DNA from: Aliivibrio sp. S3MY1 | GTDB taxonomy: Bacteria; Pseudomonadota; Gammaproteobacteria; Enterobacterales; Vibrionaceae | DNA: 64,000 bases | Direction of reading: 5' to 3' | Assembly: GCF_028765575.1 (NCBI RefSeq) | Contig: NZ_JARACO010000002.1 | Location: forward strand, 154,733-218,732 | Shown: positions 10,655 through 20,479 of the stretch, piece by piece | How the letters are laid out: every line of letters begins with the position of its first letter | How positions within the stretch are numbered: the stretch's first letter is position 1 | Position numbers and translations under genes: made by a program | The notes under the pieces: model-generated | Told to the model about the DNA's origin: nothing | Databases searched by the model: none | What the model saw: the letters and a program-made list of their open reading frames with translations, nothing else

Positions 10655-11107
10655 TTAAAGTCTCTTTTCTGCTTCTTTCATGAAATCGACCAGTCCTTTT
10701 TCATCAATTTCGCTAAATCGTGCAATATTTGGGCTATCAATATCCAACACTCCGAATAATTCTCCATCTTTGTAAAATGGGATAACGATTTCAGAGTTAC
10801 TTTGCGCATCACACGCGATATGACCTGCAAATTGATGAACATCATCGATACGTTGAACTGTTTTAGTAGAGAAAGCGGTGCCACACACCCCTTTTCCAAC
10901 AGGAATTCGAATACAAGCAGGTTTACCTTGGAATGGACCTAATACCAATTCATTATCTTTAAATAGGTAGAACCCTACCCAATTAATGTCATCTAGTTCC
11001 ATATTTAATAACGCGCTTATATTGGCTAAATTAGCTATTAAATCAGTCTCATCTTCGATTAAACAAAGCGCTTGCTTCGTTAATCGCTCGTAATGCTTTA
11101 ATTCCAT
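10655..11107 (-). CDS. msrC: free methionine-(R)-sulfoxide reductase (GAF domain)
   Basis: Reduces free L-methionine-(R)-sulfoxide in the cytoplasm. The 150-residue protein is a single GAF domain as in E. coli YebR/MsrC: NWVGFYLFKDNELVLGPFQG, followed by the catalytic cysteines in PACIRIPVGKGVCGTA (about residues 84 and 94) and HIACDAQSNSEIVIPF (about 118). All three family cysteines are present, so it should be active. It stands 105 bases upstream of proQ and diverges from an ABC exporter with a 96-base shared promoter region. Confidence 0.93.
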   Translation of the reverse strand: MELKHYERLTKQALCLIEDETDLIANLANISALLNMELDDINWVGFYLFKDNELVLGPFQGKPACIRIPVGKGVCGTAFSTKTVQRIDDVHQFAGHIACDAQSNSEIVIPFYKDGELFGVLDIDSPNIARFSEIDEKGLVDFMKEAEKRL

Positions 11108-11139
11108 CTTTATATTTATCCTGTATTTGTACCAATCAC

Positions 11140-11167
11140 TTGCGACTCTATTTATACTGAGTACAAT
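11140..11167 (+). promoter_or_regulatory. probable sigma70 promoter of the ABC exporter
   Basis: TTGCGA (11140-11145), a 16-base spacer and TACAAT (11162-11167), ending 36 bases before the ATG, in the divergent msrC/exporter gap. The match is by eye only. Confidence 0.45.
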
Positions 11168-11203
11168 GCCAATGGAAAGATAATAATAGGAATCATTCTC
11201 ACC

Positions 11204-12997
11204 ATGAGCAATACTACGTCTTCTACAATTAACTGGAATTGGCTACTTAGGCAAGCAAAAACCTATAAAAGTCGTTTAGTTGTTGCAAATATCATCGCTA
11301 TTGTTGCGACGCTTATCAGTGTCCCTATTCCATTACTCATGCCATTAATGGTGGATGAAGTTTTACTGCATAAACCGTCAACAGGTGTTGAACTATTAAA
11401 CACAATGCTACCTAGCGCTTGGCAAGGTCCTATCGGTTATATCCTACTGGTTCTCGTTATGGTCATTTTGATGCGTATCGTCAGCCAAATGCTTAATATC
11501 TATCAAGGAAGACAATTTAGTTTAGTCTCGAAAACCATTACCTATCAAATTCGCCTTCAATTACTCGATAAACTCAGCCTTATTAGCATGAAAGAGTATG
11601 AGTCTCGTGGTAGTGGTGGCATTAATTCTCATATCATTACAGACATTGATACTATCGATAAGTTCCTCGGCCCTACATTAAGTCGTTTTATTGTCTCTTT
11701 TTTGACCGTTATTGGCACAGCTGGCGTCCTTCTTTGGATTAATTGGCAACTTGGGCTATTTATTCTTTTAGTAAACCCTATTGTTATCTACTTCTCTCGA
11801 AAATTAGGTAACCGGGTAAAAGATCTGAAAAGAAAAGAGAACCAATCTTATGAGCACTTTCAAACCCGTTTAATCGAAACCTTAGATGGTATTTATCAAT
11901 TACGTGCATCAAATCGTGAACGTGCTTTTTTGGACCAATTAAAAAGCCAAGCCGATGAGATAAGACACAGTGCCGATCAGTTTGCATGGCAATCAGAAGC
12001 GGCTGGCCGACTCTCCTTTCTTCTGTTCTTACTTGGTTTTGAATTGTTTAGAGCCGCTGCCATGATCATGGTATTACTCAGTGATTTAAGTATTGGTCAA
12101 ATGTTTGCCATTTTTAGTTATCTTTGGGTAATGCTTTCGCCAATTCAAGAATTACTAAGTATTCAATTTTCTTGGTATGGTGCATCCGCTGCATTAAAAC
12201 GCGTAAATGCCCTATTACACATTAACGAAGAGCCAAAAATTCAATCGAATATTGATCCATTCAACAGCGCTAGCGCCACTGAAATTACCATTAACAATTT
12301 AAATTTTAGCTATAATGACGAAGTTCAGGTGCTCAATGATTTATCTTTGACTATTCGCCCTGGTGAAAAAGTGGCACTTGTTGGGGCCAGTGGAGGCGGT
12401 AAATCAACTCTTATTCAACTATTATTAGGCCTTTATCAACCAACGAACGGGGAGATCCTCTTTAATGGTCATAGTACAAAAGAGATTGGCTTTGAAAACA
12501 TCCGCAATCAAATCTCAGTTGTATTACAACAACCTATACTATTTAATGACACATTGAGGCATAATCTGACATTAGGTGAAGATTACTCTGATGACTTACT
12601 GTGGAATGCACTCGATGTTGCCCAACTGCAAGATGTCGTGATTCAGTTAACCGATGGGCTTGATACCCAAATTGGTCGTCAGGGCGTTAAACTTTCTGGT
12701 GGACAACGCCAGCGATTAGCGATTGCAAGAATGGTGTTAACGAACCCAAAATTTGTTATTTTAGATGAAGCGACATCTGCACTCGATACCGCCACAGAGG
12801 CAGAGCTCCATCAAGCCTTAAGTAATTTTTTAGTCGGCCGAACTACATTAATTGTGGCGCACCGTTTAAGTGCGGTAAAACAAGCCGATACTATTTACGT
12901 TTTAGATGATGGTAAAGTGTCTCAATCAGGCACACATCATGAGCTAGTTACACAACAAGGACTGTATCAAACACTGTATGGATCAATTCAAAGTTAA
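11204..12997 (+). CDS. ABC exporter, fused permease and ATPase
   Basis: A 597-residue half-transporter: an N-terminal ABC-type membrane domain with about six helices (first near residues 24-50) followed by a nucleotide-binding domain. The ATPase motifs are complete: Walker A VGASGGGKST (about 393-402), Q-loop VVLQQPILFND, signature LSGGQRQRLAIAR (about 496), Walker B FVILDEATSALD (about 517) and the H-loop IVAHRLS. Homodimerisation is expected. The family includes toxin, peptide, lipid and multidrug exporters, and nothing here fixes the substrate; there is no N-terminal peptidase domain. It sits between msrC and letA, where E. coli has no such gene, and is followed by letA after 17 bases, so it may be cotranscribed with the letAB lipid-transport pair. 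Confidence 0.88.
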   Translation: MSNTTSSTINWNWLLRQAKTYKSRLVVANIIAIVATLISVPIPLLMPLMVDEVLLHKPSTGVELLNTMLPSAWQGPIGYILLVLVMVILMRIVSQMLNIYQGRQFSLVSKTITYQIRLQLLDKLSLISMKEYESRGSGGINSHIITDIDTIDKFLGPTLSRFIVSFLTVIGTAGVLLWINWQLGLFILLVNPIVIYFSRKLGNRVKDLKRKENQSYEHFQTRLIETLDGIYQLRASNRERAFLDQLKSQADEIRHSADQFAWQSEAAGRLSFLLFLLGFELFRAAAMIMVLLSDLSIGQMFAIFSYLWVMLSPIQELLSIQFSWYGASAALKRVNALLHINEEPKIQSNIDPFNSASATEITINNLNFSYNDEVQVLNDLSLTIRPGEKVALVGASGGGKSTLIQLLLGLYQPTNGEILFNGHSTKEIGFENIRNQISVVLQQPILFNDTLRHNLTLGEDYSDDLLWNALDVAQLQDVVIQLTDGLDTQIGRQGVKLSGGQRQRLAIARMVLTNPKFVILDEATSALDTATEAELHQALSNFLVGRTTLIVAHRLSAVKQADTIYVLDDGKVSQSGTHHELVTQQGLYQTLYGSIQS

Positions 12998-13014
12998 TCA
13001 ATTGGGCAGCCGCC

Positions 13015-14241
13015 GTGAAAGACGCTAAGTTTCGTCGCTGCCATGGCTGTGATCTCGTTGTCAAAGTTGCGACGGTGGATAAGAAGCAGAATGCTCACTG
13101 CCCTCGCTGCAACACACAACTGTACCGTGGTAATCGAATTTCACTAAATAGCGATTTGGCCATCGCTATTGCTGCTTTATTACTGTTTATTCCATCACAC
13201 TTCTTTCCTTTAGTTACTATTCAACTTTTTGGTGTGATGATCCCAGCAACTCTCCCTTCAGGTACGATTACATTAATGGGTGAAGGGTTCCCTATGCTTG
13301 GTTTACTTATTTTATTTTGTAGCTCTATCGTTCCTTTTCTTGTTTGTGGCTCTGTTGTCATTGCACACATCGCATTACGATTAAAACTGTTTAAGTTATT
13401 TAGAAACAGTATTTCGACTATTCAACATTTAAAAGGTTGGATGATGCTAGATGTGTTTTTAGTCAGTCTTGCTATTGCTTGTTTTAAAATCCAAGATCAT
13501 GCCGATATCTTTATTGGTTCTGGTTTATATGGCTTGATTTTACTGCAATTTGTTACATCACTACTGCTAACTCACGTGAGTCCAAAACGTTATTGGCGAG
13601 TATGGCAAAGAAAACATCAACAGCATATCGAAGCACCGATTAGTAAACCTGAGCACTCTGTCCATTGTGGGCATTGTCACTTTACTCAACAAAAAGGCAG
13701 CCACTGTATTCGCTGCTCTCGTCCTATCCATGCGCGAAAGCCAAACTCTATTCAAAAAACATGGAGTTACCTGATCACGGCGGCGATTTTTATTATTCCA
13801 GCCAATATTCTTTCCATTTCTATTTTATTAACTAATGGCAAGCGCTTAGAAGACACTATTTTCTCTGGTGTTGCCGGATTAATTAGAACTGATATGTATG
13901 GCATTGCTATTATTATATTTGTTGCCAGTATTGTTGTTCCTGTTGCTAAAATCTTAGGACTTGCTTACCTACTATTATGTGTTCAATTCAAGCGCAGCAT
14001 ATTTCATCGCCAACGAATGTCTATTTATGTAGCAGTAAAATGGATTGGTAAATGGTCAGTCATGGATTTATTTGTAATTTCTATTATGATGACATTGATT
14101 GATCGCGGACAAATTTTAGATTTCACCCCAGGCCTTGGTGCCGTTGCCTTCGGACTAGTTGTGGTATTCACCATGCTGGCCGCTGAAAGTTTTGATTCTC
14201 GTCTGATTTGGGATAATTATGAACGAACCGAAAAATCTTGA
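13015..14241 (+). CDS. letA: PqiA-family membrane protein LetA (YebS)
   Basis: Inner-membrane partner of the MCE tunnel protein LetB in envelope lipid transport. The 408 residues contain two paraquat-inducible-protein-A modules, each with a zinc-ribbon-like pair of cysteine motifs (CHGC...CPRC at about 9-34; CGHC...CIRC at about 217-237) followed by four hydrophobic helices. The start is a GTG at 13015 with no strong ribosome site, 17 bases after the exporter stop, which hints at translational coupling. Its 3' end overlaps letB by 23 bases. The letA-letB-rsmF order is the same as yebS-yebT-yebU in E. coli. Confidence 0.93.
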   Translation: MKDAKFRRCHGCDLVVKVATVDKKQNAHCPRCNTQLYRGNRISLNSDLAIAIAALLLFIPSHFFPLVTIQLFGVMIPATLPSGTITLMGEGFPMLGLLILFCSSIVPFLVCGSVVIAHIALRLKLFKLFRNSISTIQHLKGWMMLDVFLVSLAIACFKIQDHADIFIGSGLYGLILLQFVTSLLLTHVSPKRYWRVWQRKHQQHIEAPISKPEHSVHCGHCHFTQQKGSHCIRCSRPIHARKPNSIQKTWSYLITAAIFIIPANILSISILLTNGKRLEDTIFSGVAGLIRTDMYGIAIIIFVASIVVPVAKILGLAYLLLCVQFKRSIFHRQRMSIYVAVKWIGKWSVMDLFVISIMMTLIDRGQILDFTPGLGAVAFGLVVVFTMLAAESFDSRLIWDNYERTEKS

Positions 14242-16855
14242 TTCTTCAATCGAACAAGTAAACATCAAAAATGAGCGCGGTATCTCACCATTTTGGATAC
14301 TGCCTCTACTTGCTCTCTGTCTTGGGGGATGGCTAGTCTACTCTGCCATTATTGAAGCCGGTCAACGTGTTCAAATCTATTTTGATGACGCGCAAGGACT
14401 AATAGCAGGCCGAACCACTATTCGTTATCAGGGGCTTGAAGTGGGTATGGTTAAAAACATCACCTTATCTAAAGATCTCTCTAACATTTATGTTGATGCT
14501 GATATCTATCCAGAAGCCGCCGACCTTTTAAAAGATAATACTCAGTTTTGGCTAGTTAAACCTCAAGCGTCTTTAACTGGGATCTCAGGATTAGATGCTT
14601 TAGTTTCTGGTAACTATATTGCAATTCTACCGGGTTCTGGAGAACCAAAAACTCAATTCACTGCATTAGCAAACTCACCAGCAATCCAGCCTGATTCTAC
14701 CGGTTTAAGCGTAACTTTACGATCTAAGGATTTAGGCTCTATTTCTGTTGGTTCAAAAATCTATTATAAAAAAATCCCTATTGGTGAAGTCTATAACTTT
14801 AAACTCGATCATAAGAGCGATAACGTTAGAATTAAAGTCCTTATCCAAGAGGAATATTCGCATTTAATTACATCAAAAAGCCGTTTCTGGAATGCCAGTG
14901 GCATTGGTGCAAGTGTGGGCTTTAATGGCGTAGATGTTCAGCTTGAAAGTTTGTCAGCATTAATTGGCGGCGCTATTGCGGTTGACTCACCAGATGATGG
15001 TACCGAGATAAAAAACGGCAAAGAGTTCCGCTTATACAGTAATATCAAAACGGCTGGTCGCGGTATTTCAATCAAGATCACTCTGCCTGATAATAATCAA
15101 ATCAGCCCTAATGGGTCAGCCATTATGTATCGTGGTCTTGAAATAGGCCAAATAAACAGTTTAAAACTGTCTGACGACAAAAAAGACATCATTGCTTCAG
15201 CAACGGTTGAACCTGCATTTACCGATTACTTAAATGACGGATCTCGCTTTGTATTGGAAGAAGCAAAGCTCGGCTTATCAGGCGTTGAAAACATTGGTAA
15301 TCTCGTTCGTGGCAACTTCCTTACCTTAATCCCTGGTGAAGGCGATAAATCTCGTGCATTTACAGCCATTAGAAAACAAGAATTAATTAAACAAGATGCA
15401 AAAGCACTCACCTTTTCATTATACGCAGACCGCTCTTTTGGCTTAACACCTGATACGACCATCTCATATAAGGGTATAAAAGTAGGTTCAGTAACTCATG
15501 TAGCATTGGTTAATGATAGAGTTAAGTTTGATGTCATGATCCTTGAGAAATATAAGTATCTAATCAAATCAAACAATAAATTCTTTGTCTCTGGCAGTGT
15601 ATCTGCTGAGTTAACCGATTCAGGCTTAAATATTGATATTCCACCGACACAAACTCTCATTTCAGGTTCCATTAGCTTTACTAGTGAAGGTAAAGGCTAT
15701 AAACAGAAAAGCTATACTCTATTTAAAAATAGCTCACTAGCTGAACTTGCGGAATTTAAAACAGTAAAAAGCACAGAGTTGACGCTGTTTAGCCCAGAAC
15801 TTCCCCCTATTACCAAAAATAGTCCTATTCTTTATCGTAATCTCGTTGTTGGTAAAGTGACGGACTTTGATTTGGGTAATGATGGCGTAAATATTAAAAT
15901 CAACATTGAAAAGCAATACGCTCACCTAATTAAAGATAACACTGTCTTTTGGAATTACTCTGGTGTGAATGTTGAAGCAAGTTTAAGAGGTGTGAATATT
16001 CAAGCCGCTCCACTGATGTCGATGATCCGTGGTGGTATTGGCTTTGATAATATGCAAGGTGTAGAAAACAAATTAGGTAAAAAGTGGAAACTCTACTCCA
16101 ACCTATCAGAAGCTCAAGAATTTGGCCGAATTATTGCCTTTACTGCGAAAGACAGCAATTCAATCTCTAAAGGAACACTGATTAAATATAAAGGTGTCTC
16201 TGTCGGTGAAGTTAGTAAAGTATCACCAAACTTCAAGCAGAGTAATGTTTATATACAGGCGCGTATTTATCCTGAATATGTTAATCAAATTGCCGTCTCT
16301 GGTAGCCATTTCTGGGTTGTAAAACCAAGTATAAGCCTATCAGGTGCTGAAAATCTTGATACCTTATTAGGTAGCTACATTCAAGTAACCCCAGGAAAGG
16401 GAAAAACAAAAACTCAATTTTTACTCACTGACCAATCTCAAGGTGATACGTTAGCGATTTATACTCTTGAGTCTATCACTCGAGGTTCAGTCAAAGTAGG
16501 AACCCCTATCCTATTTAGAGAGATGGAAGTTGGCGAAGTAACCGATGTTCGATTAGGTGATTTATCTGATCGTGTTATTATCACTATCGGTATCAATCCT
16601 GATTTTAGTTACCTTGTGCGCCAAAATACCGTTTTTTGGAATGTCTCCGGGGTGAATATGTCTATCGGGTTAAGTGGAGCAAAGGTTCAAGCTGGTACTG
16701 TAGATAGCATCTTGCGTGGCGGAATTGCTTTCTCGACCCCGGATGATGAAGAGTTGCAACCACAAGCAAAAGAAAATAAATCGTACCTACTGTATAAAGC
16801 AGCGGCAGCAGATTGGCCTTTGTGGAATGCCGCTATTCCTAATCCAAATCAATAG
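14219..16855 (+). CDS. letB: MCE-domain lipid transport protein LetB (YebT)
   Basis: Forms a periplasm-spanning hexameric tunnel that carries lipids between inner and outer membranes. The 878-residue length is almost exactly that of E. coli LetB (877). One membrane helix near residues 22-45 (SPFWILPLLALCLGGWLVYS) is followed by repeated MCE modules; I count about seven returns of the pattern I.Y.G..VG.V with the companion G.FW....G.....G...L..L. The start ATG lies inside letA (23-base overlap) with GGGA five bases upstream. A strong terminator follows, so letB probably ends the transcript. Confidence 0.95.
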   Translation: MNEPKNLDSSIEQVNIKNERGISPFWILPLLALCLGGWLVYSAIIEAGQRVQIYFDDAQGLIAGRTTIRYQGLEVGMVKNITLSKDLSNIYVDADIYPEAADLLKDNTQFWLVKPQASLTGISGLDALVSGNYIAILPGSGEPKTQFTALANSPAIQPDSTGLSVTLRSKDLGSISVGSKIYYKKIPIGEVYNFKLDHKSDNVRIKVLIQEEYSHLITSKSRFWNASGIGASVGFNGVDVQLESLSALIGGAIAVDSPDDGTEIKNGKEFRLYSNIKTAGRGISIKITLPDNNQISPNGSAIMYRGLEIGQINSLKLSDDKKDIIASATVEPAFTDYLNDGSRFVLEEAKLGLSGVENIGNLVRGNFLTLIPGEGDKSRAFTAIRKQELIKQDAKALTFSLYADRSFGLTPDTTISYKGIKVGSVTHVALVNDRVKFDVMILEKYKYLIKSNNKFFVSGSVSAELTDSGLNIDIPPTQTLISGSISFTSEGKGYKQKSYTLFKNSSLAELAEFKTVKSTELTLFSPELPPITKNSPILYRNLVVGKVTDFDLGNDGVNIKINIEKQYAHLIKDNTVFWNYSGVNVEASLRGVNIQAAPLMSMIRGGIGFDNMQGVENKLGKKWKLYSNLSEAQEFGRIIAFTAKDSNSISKGTLIKYKGVSVGEVSKVSPNFKQSNVYIQARIYPEYVNQIAVSGSHFWVVKPSISLSGAENLDTLLGSYIQVTPGKGKTKTQFLLTDQSQGDTLAIYTLESITRGSVKVGTPILFREMEVGEVTDVRLGDLSDRVIITIGINPDFSYLVRQNTVFWNVSGVNMSIGLSGAKVQAGTVDSILRGGIAFSTPDDEELQPQAKENKSYLLYKAAAADWPLWNAAIPNPNQ

Positions 16856-16882
16856 TCAACACCAACTGAATCACTAACTTTA

Positions 16883-16916
16883 GGCAGTCAAACTTCAAAT
16901 TGACTGCCTTTTTTAT
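16883..16916 (+). terminator. rho-independent terminator after letB
   Basis: Arms GGCAGTCAA (16883-16891) and TTGACTGCC (16900-16908) followed by TTTTTTAT. Confidence 0.85.
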
Positions 16917-17016
16917 TTAAGCCTTTAATTTTAGCTATTACTGTCGATTCCATTTAGACAATGGTCTGAATTACGTTTACACTCCCTGCCATAACATTAC
17001 CCAATGAGATTCATCT

Positions 17017-18438
17017 GTGCACGATAATATTTTTCTACCTAAAGCCTTCCTAGATCAAGTACAAGAGACCATGCCTTCCCACCTTTCTATGGAAGAATTT
17101 GTTGCAGCTTGTAAACGCCCTTTACGACGCAGTATCCGTGTTAACACATTAAAAAATAGCGTAGAAGAATTTAAACAGCGTGCTAATGAAAAACAGTGGC
17201 TATTAGAACCTGTGCCTTGGTGTGATACTGGATTTTGGATAACAAGACCAGAAACCGACACGGTAAAACTAGGCAGTACAGCCGAACACATGTCAGGGTT
17301 ATTTTATATTCAAGAAGCAAGCTCAATGATGCCTGTTACGGCATTATTAAAAGATAATGATGACATTGAAATGGCTTTAGACATGGCCTCAGCGCCGGGT
17401 TCTAAAACCACACAACTTGCCGCAGGCATGAAAAATCAAGGGGCATTAGTCGCTAATGAGTTTTCTTCAAGTCGTGTAAAAGTACTGTGCTCAAATATCC
17501 AACGTTGTGGTGTAAGTAATGTGGCGCTTACTCATTTTGATGGTCGTGTTTTCGGTGGTTGGTTACCAGAAACTTTTGATTCTATTCTCTTAGATGCGCC
17601 TTGCTCTGGGGAAGGGACGATTCGTAAAGACCCAGATGCCATGCATAATTGGAGTCCTGAATCTGTTATCGAAATTGGTGACACTCAACGTGACTTGATT
17701 GAAAGTGCCTTTCACGCCCTTAAACCTGGTGGCGTAATGGTGTATTCAACTTGTACATTGAATCATCAAGAAAACCAAAATATTTGCCATCACCTTGTCG
17801 AACAATTCGGTGACGCGGTCACGTTTGAGCCATTAGGTGACCTCTTTGAAAATGCAGAAAAAGCATTAACCAAAGAAGGTTTCTTACATATCTACCCACA
17901 AATTTTTGATAGTGAAGGCTTCTTTGTTGCTAAGATCCGTAAAAATAGCTCAACTACGCCCCCTGAAGTGAAAAAACGCTTAGGACAATTTCCTTTCGCA
18001 CCAGCCTCAAATAAAGAAGCACAAGCGATTGCAGCAGAATTAAAATCGACATTACAATTAGAAATTCCTGAAGATAATGAGTTTTGGATCCGAGATAAAG
18101 AAGTTTGGGCCTTCCCTAAACGCATGAAGCCATTAATTGGTGAAATGCGCTATCATCGAATTGGATTCAAACTTGCTGAAACTCATAAAAAAGGATATCG
18201 CTGGCAGCATGAAGCTATCATGGCATTGGCGACAGCAGATAACCCTACTTGTGCAGAACTAAATACAGAACAAGCACGTGAATGGTATATGGGCAGAGAT
18301 GTTCGTCCTGATTTTTCAGGAAAAGGCGAAACAATAGTAACTTATAAAGGCGCGGTTATCGGCTTAGGAAAATGGGTGGGTAATCGAATAAAAAATGGAT
18401 TACCTCGTGAACTTGTTCGTGATGGAAACTTATTTTAA
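17017..18438 (+). CDS. rsmF: 16S rRNA m5C1407 methyltransferase RsmF
   Basis: Methylates C1407 in the decoding region of 16S rRNA using S-adenosylmethionine. The 473-residue protein has the RsmB/NOP methyltransferase core: the cofactor loop DMASAPGSKTTQ (about residues 125-136), the first conserved cysteine in LDAPCSGEGT (about 194) and the catalytic cysteine in YSTCTLN (about 245), then the C-terminal PUA-like extension typical of RsmF (GYRWQHEA...GRDVRPDF...PRELVRDG). The start is a GTG at 17017 with GAGAT upstream; alignment with E. coli YebU from memory supports it. It lies after the letB terminator and so has its own promoter. Confidence 0.95.
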   Translation: MHDNIFLPKAFLDQVQETMPSHLSMEEFVAACKRPLRRSIRVNTLKNSVEEFKQRANEKQWLLEPVPWCDTGFWITRPETDTVKLGSTAEHMSGLFYIQEASSMMPVTALLKDNDDIEMALDMASAPGSKTTQLAAGMKNQGALVANEFSSSRVKVLCSNIQRCGVSNVALTHFDGRVFGGWLPETFDSILLDAPCSGEGTIRKDPDAMHNWSPESVIEIGDTQRDLIESAFHALKPGGVMVYSTCTLNHQENQNICHHLVEQFGDAVTFEPLGDLFENAEKALTKEGFLHIYPQIFDSEGFFVAKIRKNSSTTPPEVKKRLGQFPFAPASNKEAQAIAAELKSTLQLEIPEDNEFWIRDKEVWAFPKRMKPLIGEMRYHRIGFKLAETHKKGYRWQHEAIMALATADNPTCAELNTEQAREWYMGRDVRPDFSGKGETIVTYKGAVIGLGKWVGNRIKNGLPRELVRDGNLF

Positions 18439-18492
18439 ATAACCCCAACGTAATTACTGGAATTAATATAACAATAAGTTTTTAATTTAATG

Positions 18493-18531
18493 CCAATCTA
18501 AGTACTTGAAATAATCAAATGTTTAGATTGG
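18493..18531. repeat. 39-base palindromic element upstream of the ThrE-like gene
   Basis: Perfect 9-base arms CCAATCTAA (18493-18501) and TTAGATTGG (18523-18531) with a shorter inner TTGA/TCAA pair. It resembles the small intergenic palindromes known to be scattered in Aliivibrio and other vibrios, but it could also be an operator or attenuator. No second full copy was identified in this window. Confidence 0.5.
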
Positions 18532-18561
18532 TATCATACATCTAGCTGTAGGAATAAGGAT

Positions 18562-19740
18562 ATGCCTTCACAATATCGTATCAATCGAATTGTAGAGATT
18601 GGAGATACGCTGCACCGTTGCGGTTGTGCTCCCTATAAAGTTGAACGTTACACTACTTTTTATGCCAATAAATATGGCGTTAATTGTATGATCCAAGCAA
18701 CACCAACGTCCATTAACTATCAATTTCCTGATGACAATAACGCCGTCATCATGAAACGTCATAAACCCGCAAGTATTGATTTGGGCTTACTCGCAAATAC
18801 TATTATTCAATTACAGCAACCATTAACCCCTGTCCCACTCGCTCCAGCCGAAGGGATCTCTTACCCTTCATGGGCAATTGCTTTAGCTAATACTTGTATT
18901 CCCCCAGCCTTTTTGATGTTGGTTGGCTCAACCTACGAAGCTTTATATGTCAGTTTTTTACTTGGTTTTTTAGTTTGGTTATCTCAAGTCTTTTGTTGTA
19001 AACGTCGTAGTATCGCTGTTGAGTTTTTTGGCGCCTTAATCGTTGCCTTTACTGTTGCGTTTATTGCTAGTCTTGGCATTCCTATCCCGATTCTTGGACT
19101 TTGTATTGCCGCTGTGGTTCTTTTTGTTCCCGGCCTCTCCATATCAAACGCTCTAGAATGTTTAGCTTTTAATGACCTCGTTTCTGGTACCAGCTTGCTT
19201 GGCCAGTGTTTTCTCACTTTAATAAAACTTCTTATTGGGATCATTATTGGTTTGCACATTGGCGAAGCTATTTTTGGTAAAGCCGAATCTATTGATTATC
19301 AAAACGAATTTCCAATATGGCTACAAGTACTAGGTTTACCGATTATTTCATTCTCATTAGGTGTTATGTTTAAAGCCCGCCCTATTGATATAGTTTATAG
19401 CTTACCTGTAGCAGTATTAGGTATGTGGGGGCCATTTTATCTTGGCTTTGATGGCGGTTGGGTTGTTGGTACATGGGTTACAACCGTATTAATCACCCTC
19501 TATGGTACTTGGATTGCTAGACGTTTAAACCTAACAGGGATCATATTCATCGTACAAGGGATCATTATTCTTGTTCCGGGAAGTCGAGTTTTAGTGAGTG
19601 CAAGCCAAAGCGTGTTTGAGCAATCCATACTTCCTATTCCTAGTATTGGCTTATCTGCGCTATTTATGTTTTCAGCCATCGTTGCAGGTCAAATTACCGC
19701 TTATTCAATTTACTCTCCCAAAATCGAGCGAGACTTGTAA
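18562..19740 (+). CDS. ThrE-type threonine/serine exporter
   Basis: Inner-membrane amino-acid exporter of the ThrE family, 392 residues. The N-terminal cytoplasmic part (RINRIVEIGDTLHRCGCAPYKVE, about residues 5-27, then a small alpha/beta region) is the DUF1212 module; it is followed by about ten hydrophobic helices that cover both ThrE halves (GLCIAAVVLFVPGLSISNALE in the first and GIIFIVQGIIILVPGSR in the second). Many vibrios and enterics split these halves into two genes (YjjP/YjjB), so the single-chain form is worth noting. The ATG has AAGGAT directly upstream. Substrate is inferred from the family only. Confidence 0.85.
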   Translation: MPSQYRINRIVEIGDTLHRCGCAPYKVERYTTFYANKYGVNCMIQATPTSINYQFPDDNNAVIMKRHKPASIDLGLLANTIIQLQQPLTPVPLAPAEGISYPSWAIALANTCIPPAFLMLVGSTYEALYVSFLLGFLVWLSQVFCCKRRSIAVEFFGALIVAFTVAFIASLGIPIPILGLCIAAVVLFVPGLSISNALECLAFNDLVSGTSLLGQCFLTLIKLLIGIIIGLHIGEAIFGKAESIDYQNEFPIWLQVLGLPIISFSLGVMFKARPIDIVYSLPVAVLGMWGPFYLGFDGGWVVGTWVTTVLITLYGTWIARRLNLTGIIFIVQGIIILVPGSRVLVSASQSVFEQSILPIPSIGLSALFMFSAIVAGQITAYSIYSPKIERDL

Positions 19741-19750
19741 TAAAAGACAT

Positions 19751-19790
19751 AAAAAAGGCCAGCTATTAAATAATAACTGGCCTTTTCTTT
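19751..19790. terminator. bidirectional terminator between the ThrE-like gene and efpL
   Basis: GGCCAG (19757-19762) pairs with CTGGCC (19777-19782) across an AT-rich extended stem, with an A-run before it and TTTTCTTT after it, so it can serve both converging genes. Confidence 0.8.
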
Positions 19791-19827
19791 ATGTTTTTAA
19801 CAGTATAAAAATACTATCTAAAAGCGA

Positions 19828-20394
19828 TTAAGCACGGCTCATAAACTTATGTTCAGTCGTGTTAACTTTCACTTTCTCACCGTTAGCAATGTACTCAGGA
19901 ACTTGTACAGTTAAACCTGTAGACATAGTCGCTGGTTTTGTACGAGCACTTGCAGAAGCACCTTTAATTGAAGGCGCTGTATCAACAATAACTAAATCAA
20001 CAGCTGACGGTAATTCAATCGCAACTGGCGCACCATCAACGATAAGAATTTGAAGACCTTGCGTTTCTTCAGTGATGAAAAGTAACTCTTCTTCAATTGC
20101 TTCTTTGTTGAAGTTGTATGGTGTGTAATCTTCTGCATCCATGAATACATACTCATTACCATCAACATAAGAGAACGTTGCACTACGACGGCTAAAGTCA
20201 GCTAAAGTGATAATATCATCAGCTTTAAAGCTCTCATCTGCTTTTGAACCAGTTGCAACATCATACATACGCATGCGGAATAACGTTGCGCCAGCACGGC
20301 CACTTGGAGTTAGTTTGCTGATTTCTTTAACGAAAAATACTTTACCGTTGTGTTCAATTGCTGAACCTTTTTTGATGTCACTTGCCTTTGGCAT
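19828..20394 (-). CDS. yeiP: elongation factor P-like protein EfpL (YeiP)
   Basis: Translation factor related to EF-P that helps ribosomes through difficult sequences such as proline-rich ones. The 188 residues have the KOW-like N-terminal domain ([20 protein letters not shown]) and the two OB domains ending [13 protein letters not shown]. The loop that in EF-P carries the modified lysine reads [10 protein letters not shown], with Arg at position 33, the residue that marks the unmodified EfpL subgroup; EF-P proper would have lysine there. It is a single gene, converging on the ThrE-like exporter. Confidence 0.93.
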   Translation of the reverse strand: MPKASDIKKGSAIEHNGKVFFVKEISKLTPSGRAGATLFRMRMYDVATGSKADESFKADDIITLADFSRRSATFSYVDGNEYVFMDAEDYTPYNFNKEAIEEELLFITEETQGLQILIVDGAPVAIELPSAVDLVIVDTAPSIKGASASARTKPATMSTGLTVQVPEYIANGEKVKVNTTEHKFMSRA

Positions 20395-20479
20395 GATAAA
20401 AAATCCATAAATAATTGGTGAGTGAAAAATACCATGAACTTTTTATATCTCCAATAATTATGTGATAGAAACTCGCATT

